DNA from: Paraphysoderma sedebokerense
Lineage: Eukaryota > Blastocladiomycota > Physodermatomycetes > Physodermatales > Physodermataceae
Reading direction: 5' to 3'
Length of the DNA: 64,000 nt
NCBI GenBank assembly: GCA_025602915.1
Contig: JAHLJZ010000087.1
Span: 33,502-97,501, forward strand
The notes below the pieces were generated by a model. That model was not told the origin of the DNA. It worked only from the letters and a program-made list of their open reading frames with translations, and made no database searches. Each line of letters begins with the position of its first letter. Positions within the stretch are counted from its first letter, which is position 1. The position numbers were made by a program, and so were the translations under genes. This document shows positions 1 through 11,797 of the stretch, in pieces.

Positions 1-1637
1 CTGCCCCTTGTTACTCTCTGATGATGTACTTGCCGCCATAACGATCAGTTGCATGTATTCTGTTGCCATTGACGTGAGCACTTGGATCTAAAGCGAAAAG
101 AGTTGTCTCAGCAGTTCAACATAACACCTTCAAGTTCTAACTGATTACATGAGACTTAACCTTAAAATCCACAATTTTGTTTGAGCAATTGCTTCCATCA
201 TCCTGAAATTCGAAAGAGTCAAGTAGGCTGAATGCAAATCGAAACCACTTAATGCTGCCAGAGTTTGACAAGGAATCATCTGAAGCCTGTTGATGTTTCG
301 ACTGTCCAAAGACATTGGCTTGTTTCGCGATGGACAAAAGCTAAAAACTGAAGTTAGTTTTATCAAAAATAGCTGGAATAATAATACTCTTACGAGGTCA
401 GTGCTGCCAGGGTCTTTTGCCACCGATTTTAAAATTAAAACCGCCTGTTCCAGCATGTACTGTGCGACTGATGGTGTCGAGTGTTTCCAAGCCTAGGCCA
501 AATAATTAACTTTCGTCTATTTGTGAAGGATAAATGCATAAAACTTGGAAAGGTAACCGATTCTGCTTTCAAGAGATAGAAACTAGTGTAGAGCTTAATT
601 CTCTGTAACGTAGGGGGGGAAGGGCAACATCGCATTATTCTTTCCTGAATCTAACATAAAAATCCACTTTTCAGCATTTCAATCAGAGCAAAGGGTACAA
701 TGCTACCATAATTCATACTGTGCTCGCCATATCCAATTGCTTATCCGCTTTTGCTTGTTCATCTTGTTCTTGATGGGGGTACATTGGTTTTAGGCCTGGA
801 TAAGTCGCGGTCGTAAAATACAGCGCGGGTTACCTAGCCAATCTTTCGTCGTCTTGTTGGCCAAATTGAGAAGTTTCAACAACGCTGTGTTGGCATATTT
901 CAGTTAGGGACAATGATGTTTATGAGCCTTTCAAAAGTAAGTTGGGTTATCTCGTACTCTTCTCGTCCTTGTTTTGCGCTGCAGCTAGACAAATCAGCCC
1001 CAAAGCCGTTTCCCTCACTAATTATGTTTGCGTTAGCGGCTCCTGAAATTGGATGTTTTGAAGTAGATCAAGACGTACGATGCGCAACTAATTGTTGAGA
1101 TATGTGGATTTTAGCGGTTTCTGAATCTAGTAACTTTAATTCCACGCTCTTATTCCAAAGGTCGACACCTGCCATTTCGCGCGTCAGTCCAGAGTAACGT
1201 TCACAGAAGTGAACTTAAAGGAGATGGAAACACACCATAAGAGTCTAAGCGAGCAGTAAACTCCCTGATATCATAGGTTAATTCGAATTGCGTTAATTTC
1301 TTTGATTCGATCTGTATTTCATCAAGCAATTTCTGACAGTGGGTGGCTGAGCCACTTGAGGGACGAATGAGTGACGATTTGATGTCCTGAATCAACGCTT
1401 TTTTGGTACGGCACAAAAAGAAACATAATTACTACTGGCGACATTTGGAATGAGGAATAGATGACGGTAACAACCATTGATAAGATTACATGATTGCGCT
1501 ATTCGCGAACTGTTGTGTTTTCCCGGTTCATCCACTGCAGTTGAAAGGATTGAGGTTGGATGCGGACGGGGGATGGCCGAATTGGGCCGTGAGATTGACT
1601 GCCGCTTCGGATTATTCTTGCCTTCCATTGCTACCAT
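1..1637 (-). CDS. SPO22/ZIP4 (TEX11)-like TPR protein, 3' end off window
   Basis: Multi-exon gene read on the minus strand and running off the left edge. Compatible exons, in order: an N-terminal Ser/Pro-rich segment (start near 1637 or 1628); a helical exon starting at 1386 (DIKSSLIRPSSGS...); an exon with GVDLWNKSVELKLLDSETAK; then VRETALGLICLAAAQNKDEK, ANTALLKLLNLANKTTKDWL, a Gln-rich piece, an exon with LYTSFYLLKAES, then AWKHSTPSVAQYMLEQAVLI, IKWFRFAFSLLDSF and an exon open to base 1. The LWN motif and the helical-repeat style fit the SPO22/ZIP4/TEX11 family, a TPR scaffold for meiotic synapsis and crossover formation. This identification rests on remembered family pattern only. The exon 1-2 junction is unresolved and one proposed intron (around 820-860) is only about 38 bp, so the model needs transcript support. 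It could be another TPR/HEAT-type protein. Confidence 0.5.
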
Positions 1638-2036
1638 CGAGATGATAATGTTTGCGTTTGTTTGCTATGGCAATTTCTGTTGCCGATGTAGATCAGAGAG
1701 TTTGAGGGCGGCAAGAGGGAATCGTCGGGCAAGTATGTGAACCGGTGAACCACTGGGTGAACCAAGTATCATTGATTTATATGTACATCAGGTATCAATT
1801 TATATTAACATTGTATGGTTTTAAATAGACTATATGGTATAGCGTATTATTAGATTTCTCTATTCTAAGAGTTGAACAGAGACTATAAACTGGCTTTAAA
1901 CGTTCTGTACATTTTTTCAATCAAGTCGAAAGGGCCACTGCCAGGCGCAACGATAATCATAAATATTCGAAAATATGAAAGAAGAAACCTGCCAGCGTCC
2001 ATTATTAATGATATACTGGTAATTGGCAAATCATCC
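1638..2036. other. intergenic
   Basis: Between the start of the SPO22-like gene and the stop of carbonic anhydrase 1. AT-rich with several in-frame stops in each frame. Nothing recognisable seen; probably promoter and 3' UTR. Confidence 0.5.
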
Positions 2037-3979
2037 TCAAACTCTGTACTCCGGAGAAATATCGTCAATATCTTGCATGCCAACCCTCAGATCTTCAAGT
2101 ATCCCGTCTTCGAGACGGTAGACCCAACCATGCAACTTTAACATTTGCTTTCGCTTCCTATTATTACGAAGAGGTAAGAATCAGCTTATCTCACAGTGTA
2201 TGATTTCAGCTTAAAAGAGTAAGTTACCATGCATTCTGAACAATCGCTAGTCTACCTAACTCCTGCACCGAGTTCATCACGTTCAGACGAACGAGCAATT
2301 TCTTTTTGTCATCCTCATTGTGCAACTGCTGCATCTGTTTTCGATGCTTATGGCATACATCCTTTATCGCTTTTATCCAATGGTCAATCAGTCCGTAGGA
2401 TTTCGCTGATAACGCAGCCGCCACACCTCCACACTCGTAATGCCCAGCGACTACTATGTGTTCAACTTTGAGATGGTCGACTGCATAAGTTAAAGTCGAT
2501 AAGAGATTGAGATCGTTCGGAAGACAGAGATTGGCAACGTTGCGATGCACAAATAGTTCACCTGGACCTATTTTAAACGAACATTTAGTCATCAAAATTC
2601 AGACGACATGGGGTAAGCATCGACCTTCATTTTCGCCTAGAAGACTATCGACCCACACCAGAAACTATACATCATTCTCTTTCATTCAAATTATGTGCAA
2701 CGTCAAAGAGAAGTACTCACCAACGCCAGTTATTCTGGCTACAGGAATTCGACTGTCAGCACACCCAATCCATAGGACCTTAGGATTCTGACCTTTAACA
2801 CTTTGCTGAAATAATTGGGGATTTGTTCTTTGTATCGATTCAGCCCACCTTCGGTTTGCAGAAAGAAGGCACGATAGATCCGGTGCATTGGAAGGAACAC
2901 TAATAAATTGTTCTCGTTGTCGACTGTTTTTAACTGGGGGGGGCTGTTTTTGATTTGAGAAACAGTCAATTTCACCAATCTCTGATGAAAACAAGGGATC
3001 AAATAATAGTTTAACCTGTAAGCGGAAACCTGAATCTTGATATCTCCGGTTTACATGAGGATCGGCATCTCGATTGCGCATATCAGATGTCAATGGTGAG
3101 GAGTAGTTTTGTACACCGTCTTTATACTTCGGGGATTTAGTTCGCAAATCGTCGCGATGTCCTCTGCCTTCTGTAGTGAATGAAAAGTAACGGATAACGA
3201 GGTGAGAGGTAGTATACTTGGTTTTGATACAAAAAGTGACGCCTCACCATTTTCCGGTCGTATTCTCATGTGGTTCAGCTTATCAGCCATAAAATTGGAA
3301 CTATCAAATGAATCCGCCGAAGTTGTGGTGAGATCTGAATCATTTGAATCTGGGGAGTCATTGGCTGTGGTCAGATAAGGGCCAACGTAAAATTTACACG
3401 AATGTTGAACTACCTGTGTCTCCGGCTTGTATCCTGTTGCTACCTTTGCCCTGCATCCTCTCACGAGTACCAGATTGCTCCTGTTGATTCCAATGTCCAT
3501 CCCAATTTGATTGACCATTGGTCTCATTGTTACCATATCTCTGCCTTTCTGTGTTTTGATAGATACCTGTTTCAGGTATGCCGCCGTTATACCGTCTGTC
3601 GTTGTATGTTTTTGTTTCATCAACCCGCCTTTTATCTCGCTCGACTCGATTTAATTTTTGTGAAGTGACAATGCCGCCTAACTCTCGACCAGGCACAAGG
3701 GTAGCGTTATGGCCGGAGTATCCAGAGGACGACCCGCATCGATGGCCACCAGGATTCGCAGCGATATCATAATTACAATGCTACAGAATTGGTTTGAGTT
3801 GTTAAACATGATTTTAACGTAGCTCTATATTTCGATTTGTCGACACATATTGCCTGCTAAAATAAAATCAAAATAAATGAAAGCCTTACCTTGCAAACGA
3901 ATTGAATCTTTGCCATTGGAGGTATCCTAGTAGACTGCATCAACTCTGCTTCCCTTCTGCTTACAGAGGGCTTTGCCAT
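2037..3979 (-). CDS. beta-carbonic anhydrase 1 with long N-terminal extension
   Basis: Zinc enzyme interconverting CO2 and bicarbonate. The catalytic part shows the beta-class zinc site: WIGCADSRIPVAR (Cys, plus the Asp/Arg dyad) and HYECGG (His, Cys), and ends GWVYRLEDGILEDL as in fungal and plant enzymes. Exons read: 3979-3890, 3780-3414, 3364-3248, 3170-2721, 2567-2228, 2157-2037; these keep one frame and give about 494 residues. The last three introns-exons match those of the second paralogue at 20766. Roughly the first 290 residues are extra: a start MAKPSVSRREAELMQ, a Cys/His cluster (FVCKHCN...HRCG), then Asn/Gln/Gly/Arg-rich low complexity. There is no in-frame ATG just before the enzyme domain; the nearest is the Met of SDMRNRD. 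The extension could be real, or the enzyme may start internally and the upstream exons belong to another gene. The domain call is secure; the 5' structure is not. Confidence 0.82.
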
Positions 3980-5407
3980 CGGTATGCTGAAAATTTTATC
4001 ACAGCTCTTCTTTCTAATACGGAGCTGAAACCTCTGACTGGATGGAAAATAGCTGTTTGCCTTTGGGTTTCCAACCTCAAATCTTGATTCGAGTGTATTT
4101 AATTGTTGTCGCTGGCGGCCGCGTGCCTGACGCCATCTTGACGTTTCGAGTCCACATTAAGACAGCGAATGGCATCCATTCAGCTCGCTTCATTACATTA
4201 CACACGATACTATAAATCGATACATTCGTCACTCTAATTCTGTGACACTGCTTTCTATTATATGTGCTGAACCGTCAACCGTAATTATATCACTTCGGAA
4301 TACGGAGTACCTCACTGTCGTAGGAACCGATAATAAAGCTAGTTTCATGCTTTTGGTTAATCAAATCTCTAAAGCAGGTATTCAAGCCATACTCAGGATG
4401 TATCTCTCATCACTCTGAAAGTGGAGCTTAGAAATTCTTCCGCATAAGCAAGTTGCATTGGCACGGTGTCAGAGGTCGTATGCACAGTACGGGCAATTCT
4501 GTGTCCATTTTACTACTGACTTATGATGATGATGATGATCAAGTTTCCCGGAAAGGAGGAACTCTTAATTATTTGTGACGTTTTATTGAACCGTCTAAAT
4601 AACAAGACGGATATGGGCCCGACATTAACCCTTAACCAACCCAAGTCTTGATTAAATTTCGGAACGAATGAGCAAGGAATGATGAATTGGTTACAGATTC
4701 TAAATTTCCAGTTTGCCAATATACTTAAAGTACTCTTTTGATAATTGCGCAAATCCCCTTAATTATCTAAACTGCTGGCTGGAATGGTCGACCAAGCCCT
4801 ATTTGGCGGGTCGAGGAAACCATTTATACTCAACCATACTGTGTTGACAATACATCTTCTCTATCTTAATAGTCTTTATCCAGAATTAGCGACATGGGTG
4901 ATATGTGTTGAGCATCGGTTTCATTAAGGTAGAAGTATGAAAGAATGCAAGACGCCCGTTTTTCTCATTGCGCAACCAGCTCATTCCAATGAGTCATTGG
5001 GAAATCATATCCAAATTGTCAATTGTCCTTCTTTTCCTGCATTACTAAGCTGGTAATTACTTTATAAATGGTTGGACTGCAGCCCGCGTCTGCTCCAGAG
5101 GTCTGAAGCCGCTGATCACGTGACACCACATCAATCCATTTCTACCATCACCAAAAACACTTACTTCCAGCATCGCTCACATCCCCGAGTACAAATTAAC
5201 ACTTTTTTATCAAGGTATGCTATCGTTCCAGCACTGTGATGAACAGCCCTTATGGATTAGCCTTTGTCGTTTGAGAATTACATGTGGTTTTGGATGGATG
5301 GATTTTTTTTCTTGAGGGATGCGCAACCACTGACCATGGACTTACCCACTAACCATGTTTCCATGCACTTTGTTTGACCTACGTTTGAATATTAGGGATT
5401 AGCAAAA
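3980..5407. other. long intergenic region upstream of RPL10
   Basis: About 1.4 kb without a supported gene. It contains a short TGATGA microsatellite near 4523 and a CACGTG site at 5117. It must hold the divergent promoters of carbonic anhydrase 1 and RPL10. Confidence 0.5.
5117..5122. promoter_or_regulatory. CACGTG palindrome, RPL10 promoter
   Basis: E-box/Cbf1-type CACGTG in the context TCACGTGA, 286 bp before the RPL10 start codon. The same core occurs in five other promoters in this window. Confidence 0.5.
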
Positions 5408-6574
5408 ATGGGAAGACGTCCAGGTATGTCCAATTATAGAGTTACGCTTATTCAAATTAACATGCTATTCTGACTAAACGTCCACTTGTTATTAGCTCGT
5501 TGCTACCGTTACTGTAAGGTACATCTTTTCGAATAACATCCCCATAGGAAAAATCATGGTAGCTTTATGATAGTACCGAAGTCTAACATAATTTTAATTG
5601 CTCTTGATTGATGTTTGGGAAACTTTAGAACAAGCCTTGTATGTGTTCTTTGCTTATTAGTGAGTCCAGAGTGACGGACTAACCTTTGTTGCTTCTTTCA
5701 ATGTTATGAACAGACCCCAAATCTCGTTTCTGTAGAGGTGTCCCTGGTATGTACTCCAATGTTATTTTTACTTTTATTCCGTATTGTTTTCTAATTCAAA
5801 AGCACTTCTTCCATAGACCCCAAGATCAGAATTTACGATTTGGGTCGTAAAAAGGCCAACGTTGATGAATTCCCATTGTGTGTTCATATGTTGTCTGATG
5901 AGTACCAACAAATCTCATCTGAAGCTCTTGAAGCTGCTCGTATTTGCGCCAACAAATATATCACCAAGGTTGCCGGAAAAGACTCTTTCCATCTCCGTGT
6001 CCGAGTTCATCCTTTCCATGTCATCCGTATTAACAAAGTGAGTAGCAAGCTTCTTTGTTCGTTTGCCAGTGTACCAATTACTTACCTCTTTTCTTTGCAG
6101 ATGTTGTCGTGTGCTGGAGCTGATCGGTATGTCTTAAATGCAAATTCAGGCTGTTCCTGGTGCACTGAACTAAACATCTTAAATTTAGTCTCCAAACTGG
6201 TATGCGAGGTGCTTTCGGTAAACCTTACAGCACCGTCGCCCGTGTCAACATCGGTCAAGTTTTGATGTCCATCCGCACCAAGGACCAAAACAAAGCCGTT
6301 GTCATCGAAGCCCTTCGTCGTGCCAAGTACAAGTACCCTGGTCGCCAAAAGATTCTTGTTTCCAAGAACTGGGGTTTCACCAAACTGACCAGAGAGCAAT
6401 ATATTGAAGAAAGACAAGCTGGACGTCTCCAACCTGATGGTTGTTACGTCAAGTACCTTGGGTGAGTTTTTCTTCTGCAACAGGTTCTGAATGTATGCAG
6501 TATGATTGACTGGTAATATTTGTAGCAACCACGGTCCCCTCGAAAACTTTTACAAGAGATCTATCTTTGCTTAA
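5408..6574 (+). CDS. RPL10: 60S ribosomal protein L10 (uL16)
   Basis: Component of the large ribosomal subunit, near the peptidyl-transferase centre, loaded late in cytoplasmic 60S maturation. Eight exons were read: 5408-5423, 5496-5518, 5629-5638, 5714-5746, 5817-6037, 6101-6126, 6189-6461, 6526-6574. The product begins [20 protein letters not shown], contains the conserved [20 protein letters not shown] and ends SIFA. The first four exons are tiny (16, 23, 10 and 33 nt) and encode the invariant N-terminus, which is why a simple ORF starts only at the fifth exon. Length (about 216 aa) and sequence match the eukaryotic family closely. A CACGTG site lies upstream and the PP2A scaffold gene follows in the same direction. 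Confidence 0.97.
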
Positions 6575-6959
6575 ATGTAACTGTTAGGTCCCAATATAAG
6601 TAATGTACATGTATGAAGAACCGTTAATAGTAAAGTTTGATTGATTGGTCTTGTGAAAGAATTTGGCTATTTGGAGCTATTACTTCAAAAAGAAATCCAT
6701 AAGCAAAAGTGAGGATACATTTGCAGCGGAGTGAGATGACAATGTTCGCATCTGAATAATCGTTTAGGTGATAAAATGAAGCGCAGAAACGCAAAATCAA
6801 GTGTGCGCTCCCAAATTCCACTTGCCGGGCGTAATGAGCAGGTGAGATGAGGGGGACACGTCGTCATGAACACCGAGTCAAACATCCACATCCACAACAT
6901 TCGAATAGTATCCATCCATCATCACTTTCTCTGTCTTAGCCTTCGCAATCACTCCCGAC
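6575..6959. other. intergenic RPL10-PP2A
   Basis: 385 bp holding the RPL10 3' UTR and the promoter of the PP2A scaffold gene. No further gene seen. Confidence 0.5.
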
Positions 6960-9739
6960 ATGAATCCTGAACCAACCCCAGCCGAAGACAGTGCTCTGCC
7001 CATCGCTATCCTCATCGACGAGCTCAAGGGGGAGGATGTAACCGGAAGACTCGCCGCTATTAAGAAACTCTCCACAATAGCTCTTGCTCTTGGTCCTGAA
7101 AGATCAAGAGATGAGTTGATACCATTCCTTACTGGTTTGTTATATGTCCTTTGGATTCATTGACTATGTAAAGTGGTATATCACTGGGATATCTTGACTG
7201 CCCAACGCGATGTGAGAAGTGCGTCGCTTGGAGTGAGAATTGACCAGTAACCACAAAGAAGCTAAATTGGAGCAATCATATTGATATCCTATTCCAATTT
7301 ATCATCTGTCTGTTTGCTGTCTTTATTATAAAGAATCTACCGATGATGACGATGAGATATTAGTTGCCCTTGCCGAAGAATTGGGTAATTTGGTCGATTT
7401 CGTGGGGGGACCCCCTTTCGCACATGCTTTGCTCCCTCCTCTTGAAATTTTAGCAGCAGTGGAAGAGACAGTTGTGAGGGAGAAGGTAATATTCCGTGAT
7501 ACATTTTGTGTTCTTATCTGGGTTACGCATTTTGGCAGTACGCTGTAACTTCATCTTGTCTACCACCTGAAATCTGACTTTTATAAACAACCATTTCACC
7601 GAACAACACTATTCCTGACATCTAGGCCGTCGAATCTTTGAATAAAGTTGCTACCTCTCTCTCTCAACAACAAGCAGAAGAATCCTTTGTTCCATTGGTA
7701 AAAAGATTATCTGCCGGAGAATGGTTTACAAACAGAACAAGCGCGGCCGGATTATACGCTTGTTGTTACGCTTTGTGTCGCCCTGAAGTCCAGCAAGAGT
7801 TGAGAAAGTGTGTAATTCATTTATCTTTCAATAGAGAGTTTGTTGGTTAGAGGAGGCTAATTCTTGGCATGATGATCGTTGTATTCCGGATGTTGACTTG
7901 CCGTTGTCGTTAGATTTTATACTCAGTTATGCCATGATGATACTCCTATGGTTCGACGAGCTGCTGCCTCTAATTTAGCGGTACGTTTCTCCTCACCCAT
8001 TTGTTTGTGTTTAGTGATTCTGAGATGTGCTCTATTCATTTCAGAAATTCACCAAAGCTGTTAGCAAAGAACATGTCGTAAGCGAAATTTTACCGGTGTT
8101 TTCGCATCTATCCACGGATGAGCAGGTACATTACTTTTAAGGGTTATTTCGGCAATTATATACTGCTCACCAATTTGTCCGCTTTGTCGGTTACAGGATT
8201 CCGTGCGACTTTTAACCGTCGAGGATCTTATCGCCATCGCCGAAATTTTCACACATGAGGAATCCAAAACACATTTACTTGCATCCTTACGGAATTTATC
8301 ATCGGATAAAAGTTGGAGAGTCCGATACATGATCGCAAGTCGTTTCGTTCAATTGGCAAAAGCTGTCGGACAAGATATCGTGAACGAAGAGCTCGTATAT
8401 GCGTTTGTTCATTTATTAAAAGACAATGAAGCTGAAGTTAGATCTGCCGCTGCCACACAATTGCCTGGTATATTAATTTAACATTAAAAATGCGCCCTGC
8501 TTACCTGCATTTGACATATGTTCCGTTATCATTATAGGATTCTCCGGCCTCATTGACGCCCAAACCATTTTACAACAAATTGTTCCTTGTGTCAAGGACT
8601 TGACGACTGATGCGTCGCAACATGTCAGAGCTTCGTTGGCTCAACAGATCAGTGGATTGGCACCATTATTAGGAAAAGAAAAGTACGGATTGCTTATAAT
8701 CTCTTCCAGAATACACTGATTTATATCATTGACATTTTACTTTAAGTACGATTGAACATCTACTTCCATTGTTTTTACAGCTTTTGAAAGACGAGTTTTC
8801 AGAAGTTCGTCTTAACCTTATTTCAAAACTAGATGGGGTCAATCAAGGTAAATATTATGTTCTCAAGCAGGAATGATATTTCGTAGGAGTCTGAATGTTT
8901 TTTGTGTTCACCCTCAGTTATCGGCATCGAATTGCTGTCTCAGTCACTCTTACCAGCTATTGTGGAATTGGCAGAAGATAAACAGTGGCGTGTTCGGTTA
9001 GCTATCATTGAATACATTCCATTGTTAGCAAAACAATTGGTAGGTTCAGCTATCTCTGTCAGTTTTCTGCCATTATTTCAATTTGCTAAACTCGCCGTCC
9101 CATTCTATAGGGAGTTCAATTTTTTGACGAGAAGCTTGGCAATTTGTGTATGACTTGGCTTGGGGATTCGGTCTACTCTATCCGGGAAGCTGCCTCAAAG
9201 AACCTCAGAAAATTGACTGAAGTGTTTGGTGTTGAATGGGCTAAGTCAACTCTCATACCGAAAGTTGTACCAATGGGACAACACACCAATTATCTGTATC
9301 GCATGACTACCTTAGCGACCTTCACTGTGAGTAGTCTGTTCACTTTACCCTCATTTGTCGATGTCGCTTGAGATTAACGCTTCGTTACTGTTGTTTCTAA
9401 GACAATGGCATCGGTGGTCACCCCGGAGCTACTGAAAGAACATCTATTACCAACTATTACTAAACTGGGCTCCGATCCAATTCCTAATATCCGCTTTAAC
9501 GTTGCCAAGTCTCTCGAAGGAGTTGTACAGGTTATAAAAAAGAATCCCGAAACTGCAGCTTTGATAGACTCGGTCGTGAAGCCTACCCTTACAAAACTCA
9601 GTGAAGATGGGGACGGTGATGTGAGGTATTTTGCTAGCAAAGCTTTGAATAGCATCGGTATGTTTTAAATCGTCTAAAACAATTTGTGTTTGTACTAACG
9701 CATGTCAATTTATTTTACTTTATCGTAGCTTCAGCTTGA
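6960..9739 (+). CDS. TPD3: protein phosphatase 2A scaffold subunit A (PR65)
   Basis: Structural subunit that holds the catalytic and regulatory subunits of PP2A. The start is at [20 protein letters not shown]; the stop is the TGA at 9737 after ALNSIASA. About a dozen exons join in frame and give a chain made only of HEAT repeats, with the diagnostic helix pairs [53 protein letters not shown] and [17 protein letters not shown]. The length of just under 600 residues fits the 15-HEAT-repeat family. Introns are 50-190 bp and interrupt between or within repeats. The gene symbol follows the S. cerevisiae orthologue. No anomaly seen. Confidence 0.95.
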
Positions 9740-10436
9740 GGATTCGGTATTCCTGAGATCGATCAGCGATCTTCACTCGCAATTATGGTTGATACCCAAA
9801 AAATTTCTAACTTCAATTCACAGCCTTGATCTTCTCTGTTTGAACGCAGCTTTTGTAGACATTTCTTTGCACCCATTCCTAGATATCTCCGAACTCAAAT
9901 ACTGTTATTCCATCCTGTATTTCCTTGTGTCGTTTATTTTTTACAATTCTTTTGGACATTGAGGTTGAACTCGTTGCCGTGGATAAACAATTCTTGTTGT
10001 TTTGGTAAGGTCATAAATAGGGACTTGATGATAATGAGTGGAGTCGGAAGGTATTGCAGGGTGTGTGTGATGTGGCGTGAGATATTTCCTTTGTTTGTAT
10101 ATACGATGTCTTTAAGATTATAATGTTTCTTAAACAATCAACAACCTGAGTTGGAATACTGTGAATTCAATTTCGATGATGCCGGTTGTAACTAGGCAAT
10201 TTATCTTACGATGCCAAACAAAAGGTTAATCTGAGCTTCTCTCAATTGATTTTGTCTTGCTTTGCCTTTTGGACCGATGGTGGAATCAGTTTACATCTGG
10301 GCCAAATCGAATTCCATTCTGCTAGATGGGAGTGATCTGACGACGTTGAAAGGTTATTTCCATACATCTTCTTGTTGCTCATACGGAGGAATTTCCCCCG
10401 ACCGGCATATTCAGAAGTCCGGCTCTCTCCACAAAT
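9740..10436. other. intergenic
   Basis: About 700 bp between the PP2A gene and the intronless unknown gene. Contains PP2A 3' UTR and presumably a promoter; no gene recognised. Confidence 0.5.
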
Positions 10437-11417
10437 ATGTCCGACTCCGCTACATCAGCACAAGTGAACACAGAACTCTTCGTCACTCTTTGCAATGAGC
10501 ACCTTCATTCGTTGACGAATCAACCAAATTCATCTGTGTCATCCGCTGTCGTAACCCTGATATCTACCGCCGTTCCAATCCTGGATGGTTTCTACTGCTT
10601 GGACAATCGATTAATAGCTGAATTTGAAGATCGACCTAGTCTAATCGGAAAACTTTATGAACTTGGAATCGACAATCATGAGTGTGTCCAGGCCAGTTTA
10701 CTTCAACAGTACAATAAAACCAAGAACAAAGTCCGTCGACAATTTCACGAAGAGATCGCTAAAAAGAATGTTGAATATTTGAATCAAGCATTGGAGTTGA
10801 AAATTGATCCGCTACCTACATTATCTGACAAACGTATCGCATTGATTGATTTCATAAATATGTACAAGAACACTGTTGGGTCCGGGCCATTCGTCCGAGG
10901 ACTTCGGAGATCACTCGAGTACACCGAGTTTTATATTGAACGATACAAAAATTCGAGTCAACGAGTTTATGTCGCTTGGATTTTAGACGATCAAATTTTA
11001 GTTCAGCCCGGTGAAAGATTTATGAGAGATGGAATTGGTTTACTGAAATCCTTAGGGTTCAACTGCATCACCTCAACGGCCAACATCATGATTCAGGAAA
11101 CAATAATTCAAATAGACCACAATCAGCCGCTACTGGAATCAAATTCAGATAAGAGGCTTTGGTACATAAAGTGGGATATGAATTTGCTGGGAGAGTTGAC
11201 TCAATTAGCAAAGGTCATTGCAAAGTATGATAAAGAGATTCAGTTTGGAAATGCAAATGGGGAATGGATTGAGCTCGACGAATCTGGCAAGGTCATCGGA
11301 AAGGTTAAGGTGCGGCGAAAGTCTGGTATTATTAATTGGTTAGCCAAATGGTTGAATTACATTTTCAGACCATTGAAGAACTTTTTCAGATGGTTTAAGG
11401 GTGTCATTTGGTCATAG
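10437..11417 (+). CDS. unknown 326-aa protein, intronless, amphipathic basic tail
   Basis: A single uninterrupted reading frame from MSDSATSAQ to the TAG at 11415, in a window where most neighbours have several introns. I do not recognise the family. It looks like a soluble mixed alpha/beta protein with regular hydrophobic spacing (VYVAWILDDQILVQPGERF, FVRGLRRSLEYTEFYIERYK). It ends in a Trp/Phe/Lys/Arg-rich stretch (WLAKWLNYIFRPLKNFFRWF) that would form a strongly amphipathic, positively charged helix, as in peripheral membrane-binding tails. No signal peptide or long transmembrane segment is evident. Codon use and composition resemble the neighbours. The length of the frame and the protein-like composition make it real; function is unknown. 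Confidence 0.8.
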   Translation: MSDSATSAQVNTELFVTLCNEHLHSLTNQPNSSVSSAVVTLISTAVPILDGFYCLDNRLIAEFEDRPSLIGKLYELGIDNHECVQASLLQQYNKTKNKVRRQFHEEIAKKNVEYLNQALELKIDPLPTLSDKRIALIDFINMYKNTVGSGPFVRGLRRSLEYTEFYIERYKNSSQRVYVAWILDDQILVQPGERFMRDGIGLLKSLGFNCITSTANIMIQETIIQIDHNQPLLESNSDKRLWYIKWDMNLLGELTQLAKVIAKYDKEIQFGNANGEWIELDESGKVIGKVKVRRKSGIINWLAKWLNYIFRPLKNFFRWFKGVIWS

Positions 11418-11797
11418 CATAGTTAGAGCCATTGCGTTATTGTTCGGTTTGAAATAATATTTTGACGATTCATGGGCCTGTCGAATGTCGCAACAACGAT
11501 GTATGTGAGCGTGAAATGACATACCAACGGCCATAAAACCATTGTAATCCGAACAAGTGGTCTATTTACCTCATTTTGGCTAGACGTTGACGAAACACCC
11601 AAATTGATTCATCGCCTTCGATAATGTGATTTAATAGGTTTGAAAATTCAAGAAACGGAAATTTAAGCCTAATGTCCTTCTTCACTCTCGTTGCGAGGTA
11701 CTGAACATATCGAGATTTACGCATCTGATTTTGCGTGGATTTAACATTGACTTTATTGACCACGGGAGAAAGTTAACCCGTTTGTCTTATCTAAATT
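11418..11797. other. short intergenic region with a doubtful small ORF
   Basis: Separates the convergent unknown gene and MRH receptor gene. A minus-strand frame at 11566-11763 encodes about 65 basic residues (…KSRYVQYLATRVKKDIRLKF…) but has no clear start context or known relative. I leave it unannotated as a gene. Confidence 0.3.
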
